From Cytophagaceae bacterium (lineage in GTDB: Bacteria; Bacteroidota; Bacteroidia; Cytophagales; Flexibacteraceae): a DNA stretch of 64,000 bases. Shown here one piece after another: positions 61,891 through 64,000 of this stretch (position 1 is its first letter; every line of letters begins with the position of its first letter). A model generated the notes under the pieces. That model did not search any database. It had not been told where the DNA came from and was given only the letters and a program-made list of their open reading frames with translations. The position numbers were made by a program, and so were the translations under genes. The stretch lies in assembly GCA_947458545.1 (NCBI GenBank), contig CANGYH010000001.1, forward strand, positions 682,001 through 746,000. Reading direction: 5' to 3'.

Positions 61891-62601
61891 ATGACCCACA
61901 AGCAACCGCTCCCTGCTTGCCTCACTTGCGCATCGCGCAACCGCAGCCTTTTTGCCAACGCCACAGAGGCTGAGCTTGCCGAGATTGAAGACGCCAAAAA
62001 CTGCGGGCACTTCAAAACCGGGCAGATCATCTTCAGCGAGGCCCAGCGGCCCTATGGTATATTCTGCGTGCTAGAGGGCAAAATCAAATTGACCAAAGCC
62101 AGCGGCGACGGCAAAGAGCAGATCGTCCGCCTGGCCAAGGCCGGCGATGCCCTGGGCTACCGGGCCGTGCTGGCCGGCGAGCGCTACAGCGCCAGCGCTG
62201 TTGCCTTAGACGACAGCAAGGTGTGCTTCATTCCGCTAGAGGTATTCCGCAAGGTGATGGACGAGAACCCCGCCGTCGCGCACGACCTGTTTATCAGCCT
62301 GAGCCGCGCCCTGACAGAGACTGAGCAACAAATGGCTACCCTGGCCCTCAAGCCTGTGCGCGAGCGTTTGGCAGATGCCCTGCTCCTCCTTAAAAAGGTA
62401 TATGGAGACGACAAGAGTCCTGAACCCTTCTCCATCAACCTGAGCCGCGAGAACCTGGCCAACCTGGTCGGCACCGCCAAAGAGACGGTAATCCGCTTCT
62501 TGTCTGAGTTCAAAGAAGAAGGCATGGTAGAGACCAAAGGCTCAACCATCATCCTGACAGACACCAAACGCTTGCTGGCCCTCAGCAAGCTCTATGATTA
62601 G
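61891..62601 (+). CDS. Crp/Fnr family transcriptional regulator
   Basis: 236 residues. The N-terminus has CLTCASRNRS, then a cNMP-like effector domain (~30-145: GQIIFSEAQRPYGIFCVLEG; DALGYRAVLAGERYSASA). The winged helix is at ~165-230, with recognition helix TAKETVIRFLSEF. The Glu and Arg there match those that read TGA half sites in Fnr/Crp. Only the pair CxxC and an isolated Cys (KNCGHF) lie near the N-terminus, so a four-Cys oxygen-sensing cluster like E. coli Fnr is not clearly present. Its place beside the cbb3 operon suggests it is that operon's regulator. ATG 61891 is chosen over an upstream frame. Confidence 0.92.
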   Translation: MTHKQPLPACLTCASRNRSLFANATEAELAEIEDAKNCGHFKTGQIIFSEAQRPYGIFCVLEGKIKLTKASGDGKEQIVRLAKAGDALGYRAVLAGERYSASAVALDDSKVCFIPLEVFRKVMDENPAVAHDLFISLSRALTETEQQMATLALKPVRERLADALLLLKKVYGDDKSPEPFSINLSRENLANLVGTAKETVIRFLSEFKEEGMVETKGSTIILTDTKRLLALSKLYD

Positions 62602-62625
62602 AACTTAACCTCGCTCAGACCACCC

Positions 62626-62656
62626 AAGGGATGCGGCCACCGCATCCCTTTTTTTT
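62626..62656 (+). terminator. Intrinsic terminator after the Crp/Fnr gene
   Basis: A perfect 11-bp stem, AAGGGATGCGG (62626-62636) with CCGCATCCCTT (62640-62650), has a CCA loop and a run of eight T residues. Confidence 0.93.
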
Positions 62657-62756
62657 ATGCCTATGGCCAGCGCTATTCAACATTTGTATAAAACACAGGC
62701 CACCCTATTATCTTCCTGCCCGTTAGACCAACAATACACCAAACCTGTCTTCATTC

Positions 62757-64000
62757 ATGCAGAAACTCTCCTCACTGCTGTTGGCATGGCTGGCCTTGGC
62801 CGTGGCTTCGGCTTCTGCCCAAAATGCCGACGTGATGCTGCAAGGCTTCAATGCCGTCAGCTATCAGAATCCCAACGGCTGGTACAACGTCGTCACCAGC
62901 AAGGCGGCCGAGCTTAAAGCGGCAGGCTTCAAGGCCGTCTGGATGCCACCGCCCTCCGACAATACCGGGGGAATGGGCTATCTGCCCCGGCAGTACTACA
63001 ACCTCAATACGGCGCATGGATCGGCCGCGCAGCTTCAAAACTGCATCAACGCCCTGCATGGCCAGGGCATCAAAGTGCTGGCCGACATCGTGATCAACCA
63101 CCGCGTAGGTACCAGCAACTGGGCAGACTTTACCAACCCGAGCTGGGGCTGCTGGGCCATCTGCAACGACGATGAGTGGCGCGGCGTAGGCGGCAACCCC
63201 TGCGGCAACAACGACACCGGCATCCCCTACGAGGCAGGCCGAGACCTAGACCATACCAACCCCACCGTGCAGGCCGACATCCGCGCCTGGATGCAGTGGC
63301 TCAAAAACACCGTCGGGTTCGACGGTTGGCGTTACGACTATTGCAAGGGCTTCTCGCCCTACTACGTGGGCCTCTACAACGACGCTACAGCACCCTACAT
63401 CTCCATTGGCGAGTATTGGGACGGCAACCGCCAATTGGTGCAAAACTGGGTAGATGGCACGGCCCAAAAGTCCACCGCGTTCGACTTCCCCCTCAAATAC
63501 CAACTGCACGCTGCCGTCAATGGCAACTATAGCGCGCTTAATGCCGGCGGCGCCATGAACGGCCTGGCTGGCTGGTCTCCCACCAAATCCGTCACCTTTC
63601 TAGACAACCACGACACCTACCGCGATAACAACATCTTCCCCGGCGACAACTTCAAGGTGCTTCAAGGCTATGCCTACATCCTGACACACCCGGGCATCCC
63701 GATGGTGTTCTGGGACCATTACTTCGACTGGGGCACCACCTACCGCGACGCCATTGCGGCCCTCATCAAGCTGCGCTACGATAACCAGATTACGGCCAGC
63801 AGTAGCCTCAATATACAGGTAGCCCAGGGCAATCTGTACGCCGCCGTCATAGACGGCAAACTGGCTATGAAAATCGGCCCGGCAGACTGGCAACCCAGCG
63901 GCACGGGGTGGTTCCTCAAGACCTGGGGCAACAACTACGCCGTGTGGGACCGCATCAACCCCTGCGCCGCCGCCACCCCTACCCTGACGGTGACGCCCGG
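62757..64000 (+). CDS. Secreted GH13 alpha-amylase (3'-truncated)
   Basis: 414 codons are visible; the frame runs off the window end. A Sec signal peptide ends ASASA-Q (residues 1-21). The GH13 catalytic barrel carries all four conserved regions: ADIVINHR, GWRYDYCKGF (nucleophile Asp194), GEYWD (acid Glu219) and FLDNHD (Asp286). The layout, with an early barrel and no inserted B-domain of the bacterial liquefying type, resembles plant-type alpha-amylases. After ~residue 400 the sequence becomes Pro/Thr-rich (AAATPTLTVTP). This suggests a linker to a further domain, perhaps starch-binding or T9SS sorting, beyond the edge. Confidence 0.95.
   Translation, partial: MQKLSSLLLAWLALAVASASAQNADVMLQGFNAVSYQNPNGWYNVVTSKAAELKAAGFKAVWMPPPSDNTGGMGYLPRQYYNLNTAHGSAAQLQNCINALHGQGIKVLADIVINHRVGTSNWADFTNPSWGCWAICNDDEWRGVGGNPCGNNDTGIPYEAGRDLDHTNPTVQADIRAWMQWLKNTVGFDGWRYDYCKGFSPYYVGLYNDATAPYISIGEYWDGNRQLVQNWVDGTAQKSTAFDFPLKYQLHAAVNGNYSALNAGGAMNGLAGWSPTKSVTFLDNHDTYRDNNIFPGDNFKVLQGYAYILTHPGIPMVFWDHYFDWGTTYRDAIAALIKLRYDNQITASSSLNIQVAQGNLYAAVIDGKLAMKIGPADWQPSGTGWFLKTWGNNYAVWDRINPCAAATPTLTVTP

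Noticed and set aside
1-64000. Mobile elements, CRISPR arrays, prophage, rRNA genes
   Set aside because: No transposase, integrase, phage structural gene, regular spaced repeats or rRNA-like sequence was seen on either strand.

Overview
The window looks like an ordinary, gene-dense chromosomal segment of a GC-rich member of the Bacteroidota, probably Cytophagia-like. Four observations point there. Two secreted proteins end in the type B (CHU_C, gliding-motility-associated) sorting domain of the type IX secretion system. The cbb3 oxidase has fused CcoN and CcoO subunits. Shine-Dalgarno sequences are not evident. Many genes carry the Bacteroidota promoter -7 element TAnnTTTG directly before the start codon. 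I see no prophage, insertion sequence, CRISPR array, rRNA gene or origin, and no gap between genes longer than about 300 bases.

Layout. 1-4.7 kb: two paralogous T9SS cargo proteins around a small YceI-like secreted protein. 4.7-12.5 kb: pyrD, an unknown helical protein, a Wzx-type flippase with a lipoprotein prolyl isomerase, an S41 protease, rpiB, mnmD and a PaaI-like thioesterase. 12.5-20.3 kb: a 1249-residue NtrY-like sensor kinase, a PHP-type phosphatase, a TIGR01777 epimerase, a TlpA-like thioredoxin and a PhoB-type response regulator. 20.4-24.1 kb: an epimerase, a SCO-like protein without copper ligands, a DUF420 protein and a carotenoid desaturase-like flavoprotein. 24.1-34.3 kb: polA and uvrA (convergent), kup, an acetyltransferase, and two divergent unknown envelope proteins. 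34.5-40.4 kb: hemA, a CBS protein, an alpha/beta hydrolase, a pabA-like amidotransferase, dnaX, tRNA-Asn and a small lipoprotein. 40.6-48.9 kb: miaB, a thioredoxin-fold secreted protein, a sigma-54 activator with lptE and secG, adenine deaminase, a DUF1573 lipoprotein and murF. 48.9-52.8 kb: an unknown lipoprotein, a FlK-like thioesterase overlapping a stand-alone nuoD, an acid phosphatase and a small cNMP-domain protein. 52.8-61.6 kb: a complete cbb3 oxidase operon on the minus strand, ccoNO-ccoQ-ccoP-ccoG-ccoH-safE-ccoI-ccoS. It is divergent from a Crp/Fnr regulator at 61.9 kb. The window ends inside a GH13 alpha-amylase.

How the parts connect. The oxidase operon, the Fnr-like regulator, hemA (first step of haem synthesis) and the small cNMP-domain gene each have an intergenic palindrome of the form TGAY-N4-RTCA. 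This suggests a low-oxygen regulon that couples haem supply to the high-affinity oxidase. At hemA the site sits where a class II activator would bind.

The most striking single element is a run of ten A residues inside dnaX. A perfect 7-bp inverted repeat flanks it, and both alternative frames stop within a few codons. This is the layout expected of a programmed transcriptional-slippage or frameshift site that makes a short gamma-like clamp-loader subunit beside full-length tau. I found no convincing wholly new multi-gene system.
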